Assembly: GCA_963575645.1 (NCBI GenBank)
Contig: OY754467.1
Location: 32,795,108 to 32,859,107 of the forward strand
Direction of reading: 5' to 3'
From: Xanthostigma xanthostigma
Taxonomy: Eukaryota > Arthropoda > Insecta > Raphidioptera > Raphidiidae
DNA: 64,000 nucleotides
In this document: positions 34,526 to 45,756 of the stretch, piece after piece
Layout: each line of letters begins with the position of its first letter
How positions within the stretch are numbered: the first letter of the stretch is position 1
The notes under the pieces: model-generated
Database searches by the model: none
What the model was told of the DNA's origin: nothing
What the model saw: only the letters and a program-made list of their open reading frames with translations
Translations under genes and position numbers: made by a program

Positions 34526-34800
34526 ATATATACTATTATTATATAAAGCAGAAGAGTTTGTTTGTTTGAAGGCGCTAATCTCAAGAACTACTGGTTCGAA
34601 TTGAAAAATTTTTTTTTTTGTTGGATAGCCCATTTATCGAGGAAGGCTATAGGCTATGTAATATCACGCTACAACTAATAGGAGCGGAAAATCAATGAAA
34701 AATGTTGCAGAATGTCAGTCAAAATTTTTCACATTATACTTATATTTAGGTGAAATGCTCTAACTGAATATCCCAATATTAACGGCACACGTACAGGAGA

Positions 34801-34872
34801 TAGATTAGCTCAGTCGGTAGAGCGCTTGACTCTTATCTTAGGGTCGTGGGTTCGAGCCCCACCTTGGACGAA
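34801..34872 (+). pseudogene. degenerate tRNA-Lys (CTT)-like sequence
   Basis: The D arm TAGCTCAGTCGGTAGAGC, the ACTCTTA anticodon region and the T arm GTGGGTTCGAGCCCCAC match eukaryotic tRNA-Lys closely. The acceptor 5' strand (GATAGAT) does not pair with the 3' strand (CTTGGAC). The anticodon arm is one base short (CTCTTATCTTAG). Both polymerase III boxes look intact, so it may be a SINE head or a retroposed tRNA rather than a working gene. It lies inside Helitron copy 6. Confidence 0.65.
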
Positions 34873-35529
34873 TATGTTTTTAATGTTTTTTTTTTTATTT
34901 TCGACATTGCTTTCTTCTAGGTCTATCATTTAAATTTATTTTAGTTTTATTTACGACTAATTAAAATTAAATAAATCTAAATAATAGCTCATTTGAAAAC
35001 TATTACAGTACCTATATATAAAAATAATTTTCCTACAGTGTTTTAAATTAAATATTTATTATATTTTATTAATTACACAGTAATTATTGATTTAAAAGAA
35101 ATAATTATTACTTAAAAAAAATATTTTCATCAAAAATGGAGGTTTGAGTTTAAAATAAGTAATAAAGCAGGGAACTGCCGAAAACTGCAAAAATTTGGAC
35201 CCAACATTCATCTCGGTAAACTAAGATGAATGTGCTTACTCATGTCCCTCCCTTCCCCATTCGTTCTTTTGCACCCGGGTGAAACCGGACGGGACCGCTA
35301 GTCTCTTATAAATTACTTTTTTTCACCTATATAAGTATCAAAGAAACATATTTTTTGTTGTGCAAATAGCAGTCTTCATACTGTTCAAATTAACCTCCCT
35401 ATATAGACAGATAAAAAATCGAAACAATACATAAAATATTGCTTAATAAACATCAGCTTTAATAACTTTTCTTAATAAATAGTAAATACTTAATTAGTCT
35501 TCCCCGAAACAACTAAATTTTTAGGAATA

Positions 35530-36278
35530 TCAACTTATCATTCTTCTATCGTACTCCGATGGCGATGCTTCCCATTCTGTATTCGTCGTCGGTTTGGGAT
35601 GTGGAATCCACTCTTTGATTTCCACAGGGGTCCATATCTTCTTCCATATTCCAATGTACACCTTCTTCAACTTCCATTCGCGCACCCACCGTGACTTCCA
35701 TTCAACACGTTTCTTCCAGATTCCATGTTCGTCAGCGACAGCATTCGAGTGGATAACTGGACTGCAAAAATATGTATTAACTCTTCGAGAATATCCTGAT
35801 TCAAATAAAAACTATTTGCACATTAAATATTATTTCAATGTATTTAGTTCTTTCAGTGCCAATAATTTCGACAATTTACATTTTCCATTTTTTACCCAAA
35901 AGATCTAGTAAGACCTAGACGTTTTTGTGTGACGTCCTTCACCGTGGTATTACGACCGCTGTATCGCTATCCTAGTTGTACTTACAGAACCCCGGTGTTG
36001 AGTTACACTGGCACTTGAGCAGTTCTTTTTTTATTAACTTCCAACCTACATAACGGCGGGGTATGCAGGCAAACTTTGTTTTATTAATAACACTGATTGT
36101 AGCACAGTTAAAAATAATAAAACTCAATTACCTTCTTTTATTAATTGTATGAGAAATGACAGCACCAATCAATAAGGAAACTATTACAAAAAACACCTGT
36201 AACAATACAAAAAATGTAAATTATATTTATTATTTTTTACGCAATTTATTTTTGATTACCACGCACCGTAGATTTCAT
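35530..36278 (-). CDS. short secreted Trp-Lys protein, paralogue of the 22.6-25.1 kb gene
   Basis: Three minus-strand exons are proposed: 36,267-36,278 (ATG AAA TCT ACG), 36,132-36,196 and 35,530-35,761, ending in TGA. The second exon follows TTGTTACAG and encodes the signal-peptide core VFFVIVSLLIGAVIS. It splits a codon AG|T (phase 2) with the third exon, which follows TTTTTGCAG. The mature part (about 85 aa) has WKKRVEWKSRW and EWKLKKVYIGIWKKIW and ends with the cap KKIWTPVEIKEWIP. This cap parallels KKIWKPVVISEWFP of the large gene. The phases of both introns (0 then 2) are the same in the two genes. It lacks the His-rich head and the Gln-rich tail. The exon 1 assignment is less certain (donor GTGCGT, 70-bp intron); exons 2 and 3 are well supported. 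Function unknown. Confidence 0.75.
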
Positions 36279-37162
36279 TGCGGTTTTATTTTTTTTTTCT
36301 TACACATTAAAAAAATAATCTAGCTTGACAAGTCAATGACGATCGAACAAATAAATTTGTAATATGTGAGCACCAAGTATTTATAATGTGTTTTCTTTTA
36401 AGTGTTCCATATTTTCCACCGAAAGTGTGACATTGTTAAATGTATTATTAAGGTCATTTGAAAAAATTTAAATTCAAAGTGCAAATCAATTGTTAAAATT
36501 TAATACTTAAAACTTTCTTTAAGCGATTTCGCCAACAAATTGCTACTTTTATTCGTCAAGTCTAATGCATACAAATTACAAATCAATTGATTTACTATTG
36601 AACTTGGAAAAATAAAAGAAAAATGTGTTAACAAAGGGGGTTTTGCGAGGGTGGTACTCCTTAAATTGTATGTTTGTAAAAATCTAGAGAACTATTTATT
36701 TAATTCCGAAACTATAAAGTTAAGAAAAAAAAATTACGAAGCTTTCTGGTAAAAATAAATAGAATAACAAACCGTTATGAAAAATATGTCATTATTATAA
36801 GTATACCTAATAAACAACGTTCTACAAAGAAAATTCAAAAAGAACTCTTATCGGGTATAAATTGAATCCCACTGGTAGGTTCTAAGCTTCGATGATTAAA
36901 AAAACTACTATAGACATCTGTTTTCGGATTTCTTTACTACAACACTGTCAAGTCTATAACTAAACCAATCATTCATATAATTTTGTGACCTGTACTACCG
37001 ACCGAGTAGTTCATTTACACTTGACAAGTTTGAAAATACCGTTTATGCAGTTCAGCATCACTGTGACTGTGTCTGTGTGACAAAACTTTGTGAGTTGTTC
37101 GCATCGTGCGTATTTTATTTTAAATTCATTCTGTACAGATACTTTTGCAATAGATAGGTACA
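36279..37162. promoter_or_regulatory. divergent gap between short Trp-Lys gene and TPX2
   Basis: The start codons point away from each other across 884 bp, so promoters for both genes should lie here. The sequence is AT-rich and no clear TATA box was chosen. The TPX2 5' UTR occupies the right-hand part. Confidence 0.4.
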
Positions 37163-39982
37163 ATGTCTCACGACGAGGGATTTGATTTTGATGCTCCACA
37201 GTTTATAGATTTTGAAAATTTGGAAAACGACTATTTCGACAAAAATGCCGAACGATATTTTGGTATGTATTTTTCGATTTTAATAATCAAACTATCTTTT
37301 TATAGTATTCAAATTTTGTTATTGTTTAGCCACATTTTTTTTGAATATAGAAATTTATAAGTTTTATTTGTCATAGAACGTATTATAAATAAATCAGTCT
37401 ATTTTAGTGTCTTTAAATGTTTTGTAAATAATTAATTAATAAGAACGTAACTAAATTGAACATGCAAAGTTCAATCAGGTTATGCTTTGATTAAACACAT
37501 TTGAGAAAGAAAACGGTTACGAGTATCTACTGCTAAAATATTAATTTATTCAAAATAAAATCAGTGCTAAAATTATAATTATAAATCTAGTATTCTCTCA
37601 TGAACATATTAAAAATACTTAGTTACCTACAATGGTTGTAATGATTTATTGTGTAATTTACTTATTGTAATATTGAACGTTTGGCAGGGACTGAAAATGT
37701 CACCACTGATTCACTGATCGAAACAGACGATAATACTACGTCTTCTGTTTCTTCCGTTTATGAATCAGCAATGTCAACAACAATAAAAGAAGAGCCTTCA
37801 ACTCTAGAAAATAAACAGATAAAAGTGGAGCCTTTATCACCAGTGTACAGTTTTCGTGATGAACAAGATGATTTACTTCAACCCCTTCAATCAAACAGTG
37901 ACAAGAGGACTCTAAGACGGTCGAGCAGTTTAAGTGCTCTCTTTGTTCCAAAATCTGAAATTCAGTTGCCTGCTCGCAACATGGAAAACGCCATCACAGA
38001 CGCTATTAAAAATTTGGATATTTCGAACCGAATTTTGCCTGTGAGATCTTCATCTCGAGACGATATTAATTATTCAACGGGTAAAAGAAAATCGAACCTC
38101 AACGACATGCAGCCTCGTAAATATATAAGTTTGGCGGAAAAAGTGTTGAAATTCCAGTGTGGAACTCCGGATCGTTTTCGAAGCAGGCCGAGGTCGCAAA
38201 AAGCAGTGTTTAAACCGTTGCCCAGTACGATTCCCCAGTCTCCGGCGTTGGCAACGAAAACGAGAATTAGGCCAGTTCACACGTTGTCGCAAGAAGAAAA
38301 GGAACAAATAGAACTCGAAGAAATGAAAAGGTAAGTTGATAATTCTAAAAATGTATATCTTCTGTAGACCAGTGATATCTATTGTTTTTTAATCTGCTTT
38401 AGAATGCAGTTTAAGGCACACGGTATTAACGAAGGTGTTCAAGAACCCAGAAATATGGGCGTTCGAGTTGAAAGGAAACCAGTGACGAAGCCAGAGCCGT
38501 TCAAACTTACTGAAGTTAGAAAAAAGGTAAGCTGTGATTGTTTACAATTGTATCATGAGTATGATAATTTCGAAATTTAAAATTCTATAATCATAGCTTT
38601 TCAAAGTATGGTCAAGAAAAGAACAGCGCAGAACCAAATTCAAAAAATTGCGCTATCAATCTGAAATTTTTCACAGAAAAAGAAAATAAAAATCCATCAT
38701 AAGAGTTTTTTTATATGATTTTTATTATTTATTTTTATTTAATATAGACTATGTACAGACAATGAATTGATTGATTGATGTAACACATAATGTGTATTGT
38801 TTTTGTAAATAATGGTATATTATGTTCTTTTCAGCCAATTGAAATTCCAAAAACGGAATTTAAATTTGTCGCGCAACCAGTTCCGACAAAAATCTTACAA
38901 CGTGTTGTCGGAGTCAAACCAGTTCCCAAAATACCTCTGACACAGCCGCAAACTCCGAAAATTGTCCGCGTAAAATGTAGACTGCCGTCTGTATCCGATT
39001 CTAATAAAATGTCCGAGGCTAAACCGGTTGTAAACCAAGTCGAAATACACCACAGCGGTATAAATAAATTAGACAAAGGACCGATGATAACTAAACTGAA
39101 ACCTTTTAGCTTTGAAACTCGCGACCAAGAAATGATACGAAGAAGGGAAGAAAAAATAAAGCAATATTTAGAAGAGGAGAAGAAACAGAGAGAGTTCCAT
39201 GCTAATCCGGTGCCGCAATTTAAAAATGTCGAAAAGTCGTTGATTTATCCTCTAAAATCGAAACACACCAAATCCGCAGACAGTTTGAATTCTGTCGGAG
39301 AAAAGGAAAATTCCAAAGAAAACGCAGGAATTGTATTCAAAGCGCAGCCGGCAATTGTACTGAAAAAGAAACCATTTCGACCATCACAACCCGAGCACAA
39401 GCCGGTAGAAATTAATGAGTTCAGCCTCTATACGGATCGGAGAGCAAAAGAACGAGAAGAATTTGAAAAGAAACTAAAGGAAAGAGAGCTCATGTTGGAA
39501 GAAAATCGTAAACAGGTGAGAAATAGTTTTTTTTGCGTGTAATAGCTCTGTTCCAACCTCTGCAAACGGTAACAGAACCGTCACAGTCATGCGCAATAGC
39601 CAAAACGAGACTTGGTTTTGGAACACGTTTCAGCTACTGTGCTTGACTGACGGTTCTGTTCGCAGAAAGGTTGGAACAGAGCTTTTGTTATCTCATGAGA
39701 TTTTTCTAAGATTCTACTAATAACCTAAAATAATTGAAACATATATTTGAATCGACAATTTGTTTAGTTTTCACAATTATTATTCTGTTACAGCATGAAG
39801 AAGAAAAGCGTAGGCAAGAAGAAGAAGAAATACAAAGACTGCGCAAAGAAGCGATACCAAAAGCCAATCCAATACGACATTTTAAAGAATTTCAGATTCA
39901 ACCGTCAAATATTAAAATGACTTCACCGAAAACCCCCAAGTTCAGTACTTTGAAAAGTAGGGCAAAAACCTCATCAAATTAA
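37163..39982 (+). CDS. TPX2: TPX2 (targeting protein for Xklp2) homologue
   Basis: Exons 37,163-37,262, 37,688-38,330, 38,403-38,526, 38,835-39,515 and 39,794-39,982 join in frame to 578 aa. TPX2 is a spindle assembly factor. In vertebrates it binds microtubules, activates Aurora A and is held by importin alpha. Here the N-terminus MSHDEGFDFDAPQFIDFENL resembles the TPX2 start (YDAPxxFINF). The block RKYISLAEKVLKFQCGTPDR (about 177-196) and the Arg-rich RFRSRPRSQK fit the central importin/TPX2 region. Later repeats KPFSFETRDQEMIRRREEK and EFSLYTDRRAKEREEFEKKL are the KPFxFxTxxRAxxRxxFE motif of the TPX2 C-terminal family, followed by a Glu/Lys/Arg coiled coil. It is shorter than the vertebrate protein (about 750 aa). 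A small MITE sits in intron 4. It converges with METTL17. Confidence 0.88.
39544..39683. mobile_element. 140-bp foldback in TPX2 intron 4
   Basis: The ends AGCTCTGTTCCAACCT and AGGTTGGAACAGAGCT are exact inverses around ACGGTTCTGTT-type arms. A related element with different ends lies at 43,971-44,124, and a half copy (GCTCTGTTCCGACCT) lies near 58,231. Confidence 0.65.
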
Positions 39983-40771
39983 TCGTTTCTTTTTGTTCTG
40001 TTTATGTTATGTACTGCTAATCGATTAAAGTTTAATTGAATATTGCCTTAATAATAATATATACAATTATAACATTAATAATGACGCAAGACTCTCTCAT
40101 TAGACCGCTCCCCATGAAAACGAAGCCAGTAATGAATTACAGTGAATTGGCTGGCTAATGCAACAGCGGATTAAAGAGAGTGTACTGTAATATTATTTTC
40201 AGAAAATTTCATTTCTAATAAATAGAAAAATGTTGCTGAGAAGAACCAACTAAAATTTTAAGCATGTAAAACCAGTTGATTTGATAGGTCTGAGCAACAA
40301 ATTAATATGTTTCGAAGAAATTCACGGAAATTAGGACAATAAAAACAAGGACCAAACTATCGCAGAATGATGTAACGTCTTATCTTTCCAATCGTTGTTT
40401 TTCTTGTCCTAATTTCCGTGAATTTTTTCGAAATTTAAATCATTATTGGACATGAACATTATACGGAATTAATATTTTTATTTAGAAATTCGATTTGACT
40501 GTTGAAAATAACATCATTATGTGCTGCTGGTTCACAATTATTATAATTTTGAAAATTAGAATTCTAGTGTAAACTTTCAAATAAAATTTTTATAATTTCC
40601 GTCAAGTTTACTAAATTTTACTGAATGTGTATTAAAAAACCCTTTCCACAATTTTGGATTATTGAGAAGTTGTCTTGCCTTTGAACATTTTTTTTTTTTT
40701 TAACTGATTCAACACAAGTATTCGTATTAATTCTTTTATTTTTATTTACACGTATCATTTTTTGGATATAT
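39983..40771. other. intergenic gap between convergent TPX2 and METTL17
   Basis: ATTAAA at 40,024 may end TPX2 transcripts. TTTATT motifs at 40,738-40,749 give AATAAA signals on the minus strand for METTL17. A foldback at 40,308-40,437 separates them. Confidence 0.45.
40308..40437. repeat. foldback between convergent genes
   Basis: The arms TTCACGGAAATTAGGACAA and TTGTCCTAATTTCCGTGAA are exact inverses extended by TTTCGAA-type ends, about 30 bp each, with a 70-bp loop. A MITE is likely. If transcribed from either side it would form a hairpin. Confidence 0.6.
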
Positions 40772-43700
40772 TTATTCAGTTAGCTGTTCCTTATCTGATT
40801 CATCAATGGGAGTTATATTCATTGGCAGGAAATCTCCCCAATTACTCCCCCTCGCACACTTGTAAGTGATTCTGAAAATTAAAAAAAAAATTGGTTGTCT
40901 GTAAAGTCGGTTTACGGACGATAGTTTTACGTGATAACGTCATAAAGAAACATTGATGAAAAATTGCAAGTGCACGCTCAGGTGAAACGTGACACTTTTT
41001 CGTGCATGCAGCCGGTGTTTCATCAATTTATAAGACGTTATCACGTCAAAAATGACTTAATTAATGTAGGAAGGTAGATCATAGAAATATCACCGGGTGT
41101 TCAGATTAGGCATTCTCTCCTTAAAAATAATAAGTAGATAACCTTAAAATTTCTGATTTTTATCTGGACATTGTTCTAAGGATAGAACAACCTTAATTAA
41201 GTGTAAGCTATGTATTACTGACAAAAGAATTAGTCGTTAAATGTTATAGATTTGAAATAGATTTAATTTAGAGCTAATAACTTACTTTCCGTGCTTTGAT
41301 TGACTAACCACCAACGTTTCTAGTTTGCCATTAGATAAACATGCTCGACATACTGCATGTCTTGATCTTATTGTTGTATGTCTAACAAGCCTAGGCCACT
41401 GCGGATCATTTGGATCACGTTTACCTTTATACAAAAAAATTTAATGTTATTTTTAATTAATTAATGGTGACATAGTTGTAATGGCCACATACAGTTGAGT
41501 CCACCAGGGACTGATAGGTCCAAGGGGATTTTGGGAGTTTTCCCAGTAGGCCGGATATTGGGTTTAGAATAAGACTATACTGGGTGCGACAAAAGTTTGG
41601 AAACGGTCCGATATTTCCCCACATGGGGGTGAGGGTGAGGAAATTTCGCATCGCGGATTCGGGTTCAGAGAGAGAAATTAGGCAACTTTTGGCAAAAAAA
41701 TTTTCGAACAAAAGTTGCCTAATTTTGCTCTCTGAACCCGAATCCGCAAAAAAAATTGGGGTCGCGATTTGAAATTTCAAAGTCACCCTCACTCCCACGT
41801 GGGGGGTGAGGGGTTGGGGGATGATTCAGTGACCAAACGATTGCAAACTGAAAACCAATCAACTTTTGTACCAAACTTTTTTTTCGCAAACCTAACCCTC
41901 CGGAAATATCGGACCGTTTCCAAACTTTTGCCGCACCCAGTATAATATATTATTGCACTATCATCAGAACTAAAGTGTCTGCAAAATTTCAGTTCGATTG
42001 AATAATGGGAAGTGGATCAAATTTCAAACATCCGAAAGAGATTTAAAAAAAAACACACAAAAAAAATGCCAATCATGAGCTTCACCTTTTTTGAGCACAA
42101 CATAAGTAAACTGCTCCTTTCTGATATCAGAATCTTTCGAAGTAAACGGTAGCGATATGTAATTTATTTCAAAATTACACGGAGTATTATCTTCCACAAG
42201 GCGTGGACATAGATGATCATGCGGACACTAAAATTAATTTTTAACTGAAATTAATCACTTTTACAAAGACTAATATTAGATAGCAATGAATAACTTACAG
42301 GCATTGTTACATGTCCTTCATTATTTTCGTCTTTAATATTTAAAATAAAATCACGAGCCTCATTTACTACCTAAAAAAAAAGTATGTTTATTACAAAACA
42401 AGACTTCGTTTTTTATTTTCAGCTACAATGAAGGAACACTGCCAATCACACCTCAAAGCGTCGTATATAATTGATATTCATTTACCAACGGGCATGTCAA
42501 ATCAAAATCAACTCAAAACAATGTGGTCCTCTGAGGAGTTTCATTATAGACTAGACGGCGAGGAGGTAAAAACATTAAAAAGTGCTTTATTCGGGCACAG
42601 GCGAGATTATTGTTGGAATCGCTTCCCGTTGGAATTTTTGGAAAAAATTAATTCTAACCGATTTCATAACGATTTCTTTAGCAATACCAATTTTAGACAA
42701 ACGTATAAAACCATATAACTTTTCCAATATTCAATCGTTATAAAATCAGTTAGAATTAATTTTTTCCAAAAATTCCAACGGGATACTAAAGTCGAATGGA
42801 TTTGTGATTTTTCTGGCTTGGTCCGACCATCGAAACCCATTTGTGAAAAAAATGGCGCAATTTGCAATTAAGGAAACAAAGAAAAAGTGATCGTTAATTA
42901 CTTGAGAAGTAATTGACCGATGATGCTAAAATTATTCATGCATGTTTGGGTCAACATAGACATCATTTTTGAAAATTTTCAGCCATCTATGTGCGGTCAT
43001 TTCTTAGTAAAAAAATACAGTAAAACCTCGTTAACACGAACTCGTAAAAATCAGGCAAAAAGTTCGTGTTATGTGGGAGTTCGTGTACAGTCATTTTTTA
43101 AGTGTCAAATCATGATTTATTTTAAGTAAACATTGAATAATTATTTATTATAAATTATCTAATAACATTAATTGTTCTTAAATATTATCTGAGTTTGAAA
43201 GTTTGTTTTTATTTGTTTACAAAATACATTTCAATATTGTTTTGACGATAAGTTGGTCGGAGTTTCTGTGCACATTCAAAATTGATTGTTTCGAGCCCAT
43301 CTGAAAAATTTTGAGGTATGTTTCTATTTATAGGATTTCGAGTGAATTTTTAATCTCTCAGTCCTTTGTCTATTTTTAGAATGTGAGTTAATTACTTTTG
43401 TAATCCCTTAAGCGAATCTTTTCTTTTAGTTGTATTGTATATTCATTGACCAAAATGATCAAAATATATGATTTGAGAATTTTTGTAGTTCGTATTATCC
43501 GATAATTAACCATGAAGGGACGAAAAAGTTGTTCGAAGTTCGTATTAACGAGGGTTCGTGTTAACCGAACATAATTACATTAAAGCTTATGTGACCATTG
43601 TCGAGAGCAAATTTTTGTTCTCGTTAAACCGAAATTCGTGTTAACCGTGTTCGTGTTAACGAGGGTTTACTGTAGTGAAAAAAACGAGCTTTTTTAACTT

Positions 43701-45756
43701 TCAGGACTATTTGCAAGTTAACAATATTGCACTTAGCGACCTCAATGCATATTATGCTATACTAAAAGTCAAGAGGAACGAAGATATTAAAGGAAATAGA
43801 GAAAAAAGCACTATTTTCGTCACTAATTGTCAATTATAAAATCAAACACACCAACAATTTGTAAGCAAACTTAGGGGGTTGAACTACACCCTAAAATGAA
43901 GCGATTCCAACAATAATCTTGCCTGTGTCCAAATAATGCACCCAAAACTCCTCGCCGTCTTGCCTATTAGGTTCGTTCCAAGCAGCCAGCAAACGGTTTC
44001 GAAACCGTCACCCGCATGCGCAGTAGCTAAAACATGTTCTAAAATCGCCACTAACAGCTTCGTTTTATCTACTGTGCATATGGGTGACGGTTTCGTTACC
44101 GGTTGCTGGCTGCTTGGAACGAACTTATTGTTTTAGCAAATGTTTTACTTTATTTCATTTGACTCTATGTTGCAGAAAGGTGCCTGTTGGCGCAGTATTT
44201 GTTCTTTTTTTTCAATTGGAATAAACCCACTCGCGCAGTTTAAAATTTCAATGTATGTACAGATGAAGCGTTTTTATACAAATAAGAAAAATCGCAGGAT
44301 TGTGGACAAAAAGTTAGATTTATTTAAATAAATCTAACTTTAAATAAATCTAACTCTGTCCACAATTTTGCAATTTTTCTTATTAATTATTATTATCTCA
44401 ATGGATATGATATACTATAATATATGTTTTTATACAAAATTGCATAATCCTTTTAAAAAAAGAAAATACCTTGAAACCTGCATTCGTACCAAATTCTACT
44501 ATAACTAAATATGTATGCGTCTTGTTCCATAAATTTAAAATTGCTTCTAAACGATGTTTTCTAGTCGGCAAGTCCAATAAAGTGTAGGCACAAAGGACTA
44601 TATCGTAATTTCTCTAAAATAACATGAAATTCAAATTACACTTCAAGTATGAAAAAAAGAATATTGCAAGTTGACTGTAGTTTTCAAACATTTGATAATT
44701 TTTAGTCATTAAGTCCACTTAGAAAACAACAAGAATCGATTAATATATTCTATTTTGTGACAAAAAAGAGAATAATTACATTCGTGGACGGTAAAAATTG
44801 TCGATAAAAAACACCTTTGATGCAAGAGTTTTTGGTTGGGATTCCGTCTTTAAGTAAAGTATCCGCTAGATCATTCATCGCCGGAGACGCGTCTACACAA
44901 AAATATTCATATAAAGAGTTTCCCCATAACAAATTTACAGCCCATGTTCCGGTTCCGATTCCTGAACCGAAATCAAAAAAGCTGCGAGGTTTAAAATCGG
45001 GATTTCTTAGTTTTAATTCCTTAAATATTCTATATAAAACGGCATAATCTTGAGCGGCTCTTGCGTAAAAATATTTTAATGCTGTTAACTCGTCGTACTC
45101 AATCGGTTTCCAAATATATGAATGAACCTTTGAGTTTAGTTTCCTTATCATTTTTTTTCGATGCTTAGTAAATAATTCTAATTTTTCGTCAGCTGACATA
45201 TTTTCTGTTCCGTGTTCACTTAAAATTTCTTTTTCGATTGATTTTTGTTTCTTTCGTAACTCTGGAGTTTCTATTGGAACGAGTCTATGTCTGAGATATT
45301 TTAACAATTCTGTGCTTCCTTCCATAACTGTTTTTTGTGGAAAATCTAAAAATATAAAAAGGGTTGAATGTCTATACCATGGTAATAGGTAGAATTTTAC
45401 CATAAAATATTTTAAAACTAGTCTAAAGAATTAACAAAAATGTTTTAATAGTATACGCACCCACTATTGTATTTTTGATTGCGCTGATTATATGATCCGG
45501 AACTGCTACTGTTTCTTTTTTTATTACGCCTGGATGTTTTCTTGGTTTATATTGTTCATTTTTAATATCATCCATAACTTTATTTTCCAACTGAATAACA
45601 TAATTCGGTTGTGCCCCATACTTTCAAAATAATATAAATAGGTTAGAAAAATATCTACTACAATGATATGAAACAATAATAAACAGTTATAAATTTTACC
45701 TTTCGCACAAAGGCTGGTTTAAGAAATTGTTTAATTAGATATCTATTTGCAAACAT
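40772..45756 (-). CDS. METTL17: METTL17 / Rsm22 family mitochondrial ribosome assembly protein
   Basis: Eight minus-strand exons: 45,700-45,756, 45,461-45,620, 44,780-45,345, 44,470-44,613, 42,299-42,370, 42,086-42,227, 41,286-41,424 and 40,772-40,871. They join in frame to 459 aa, close to the size of the human protein (about 456). METTL17 acts in the mitochondrion, on the small mitoribosomal subunit. The N-terminus MFANRYLIKQFLKPAFVRK is basic and amphipathic, like a mitochondrial presequence. The methyltransferase-like motif FFDFGSGIGTGTWA lies at about 194-207. Cysteines in CPHDHLC (334, 340), one at about 350, CRAC (406, 409) and YKCARGSNWGD (432) match the cysteine-rich C-terminal part. 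In this family four of these hold a 4Fe-4S cluster. Introns 4, 6 and 7 are loaded with MITEs. It is head-to-head with XPR1. Confidence 0.9.
40887..41052 (+). mobile_element. MITE family 'ACGTGATAACGT', copy E (METTL17 intron 7)
   Basis: The shortest copy: GGTTGTCTGTAAAGTCGG at the left, CGTGCATGCAGCCGGTGTTTC inside and ACGTTATCACGTCAAAAA at the right. It lies between METTL17 exons 7 and 8. Confidence 0.7.
41580..41940. mobile_element. mariner-like foldback in METTL17 intron 6
   Basis: The ends CTGGGTGCGACAAAAGTTTGG and CCAAACTTTTGCCGCACCCAG are flanked by TA on both sides. The layout is the same as the element at 2,961 (CCGGGTGAGGCAAAAGT ends with G-rich GTGGGGGGTG arms), so they are relatives. 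Both ORFs here are hairpin shadows. Confidence 0.7.
42575..43935. mobile_element. composite inverted-repeat element in METTL17 intron 4
   Basis: The outer arms GGGCACAGGCGAGATTATTG and CAATAATCTTGCCTGTGTCC, with GTTGGAATCGCTTC next to them, face each other. A second pair, CCGTTGGAATTTTTGG and CCAAAAATTCCAACGG (42,628 and 42,764), forms an inner hairpin. A Tigger MITE (43,018-43,672) is nested inside. No coding is seen. Confidence 0.5.
43018..43672. mobile_element. Tigger-like MITE, CAGTAAAACCTCGTTAACACG ends
   Basis: It starts CAGTAAAACCTCGTTAACAC and ends GTGTTAACGAGGGTTTACTG, flanked by TA on each side. Several GTTCGTGTTAACGAGG repeats lie near the right end. No transposase remnant was recognised. 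Confidence 0.7.
43971..44124. mobile_element. 154-bp foldback MITE in METTL17 intron 4
   Basis: The ends GTTCGTTCCAAGCAGCCAGC and GCTGGCTGCTTGGAACGAAC are exact inverses, followed by an inverted AAACGGTTTCG/CGGTTTCGTTACC zone and CATGCGCAGTAGC. It is a likely relative of 39,544-39,683. Confidence 0.7.
44281..44381. repeat. short hairpin around TTATTTAAATAA
   Basis: AAGAAAAATCGCAGGATTGTGGAC and its near inverse flank AGTTAGATTTATTTAAATAAATCTAACT. It lies in METTL17 intron 4. Confidence 0.5.

Larger units (their letters stand above)
33985..35301 (+). mobile_element. Helitron, copy 6, with two insertions
   Basis: A TCTATAT start at about 33,987 is separated by a 532-bp insert (33,994-34,525) from the rest of the 5' region. 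The body then resumes, is replaced at about 34,728-35,190 by unrelated DNA containing a tRNA-like sequence, and finishes with the standard hairpin and CCGCTAG end at 35,301. Confidence 0.6.

Noticed and set aside
34801-34872. Functional tRNA-Lys gene
   Set aside because: The acceptor stem does not pair and the anticodon arm is one base short.
42428-42718. 96-codon ORF in METTL17 intron 4
   Set aside because: It overlaps an inverted-repeat element, shows no family signature, and is on the strand opposite to the host gene without splice support.
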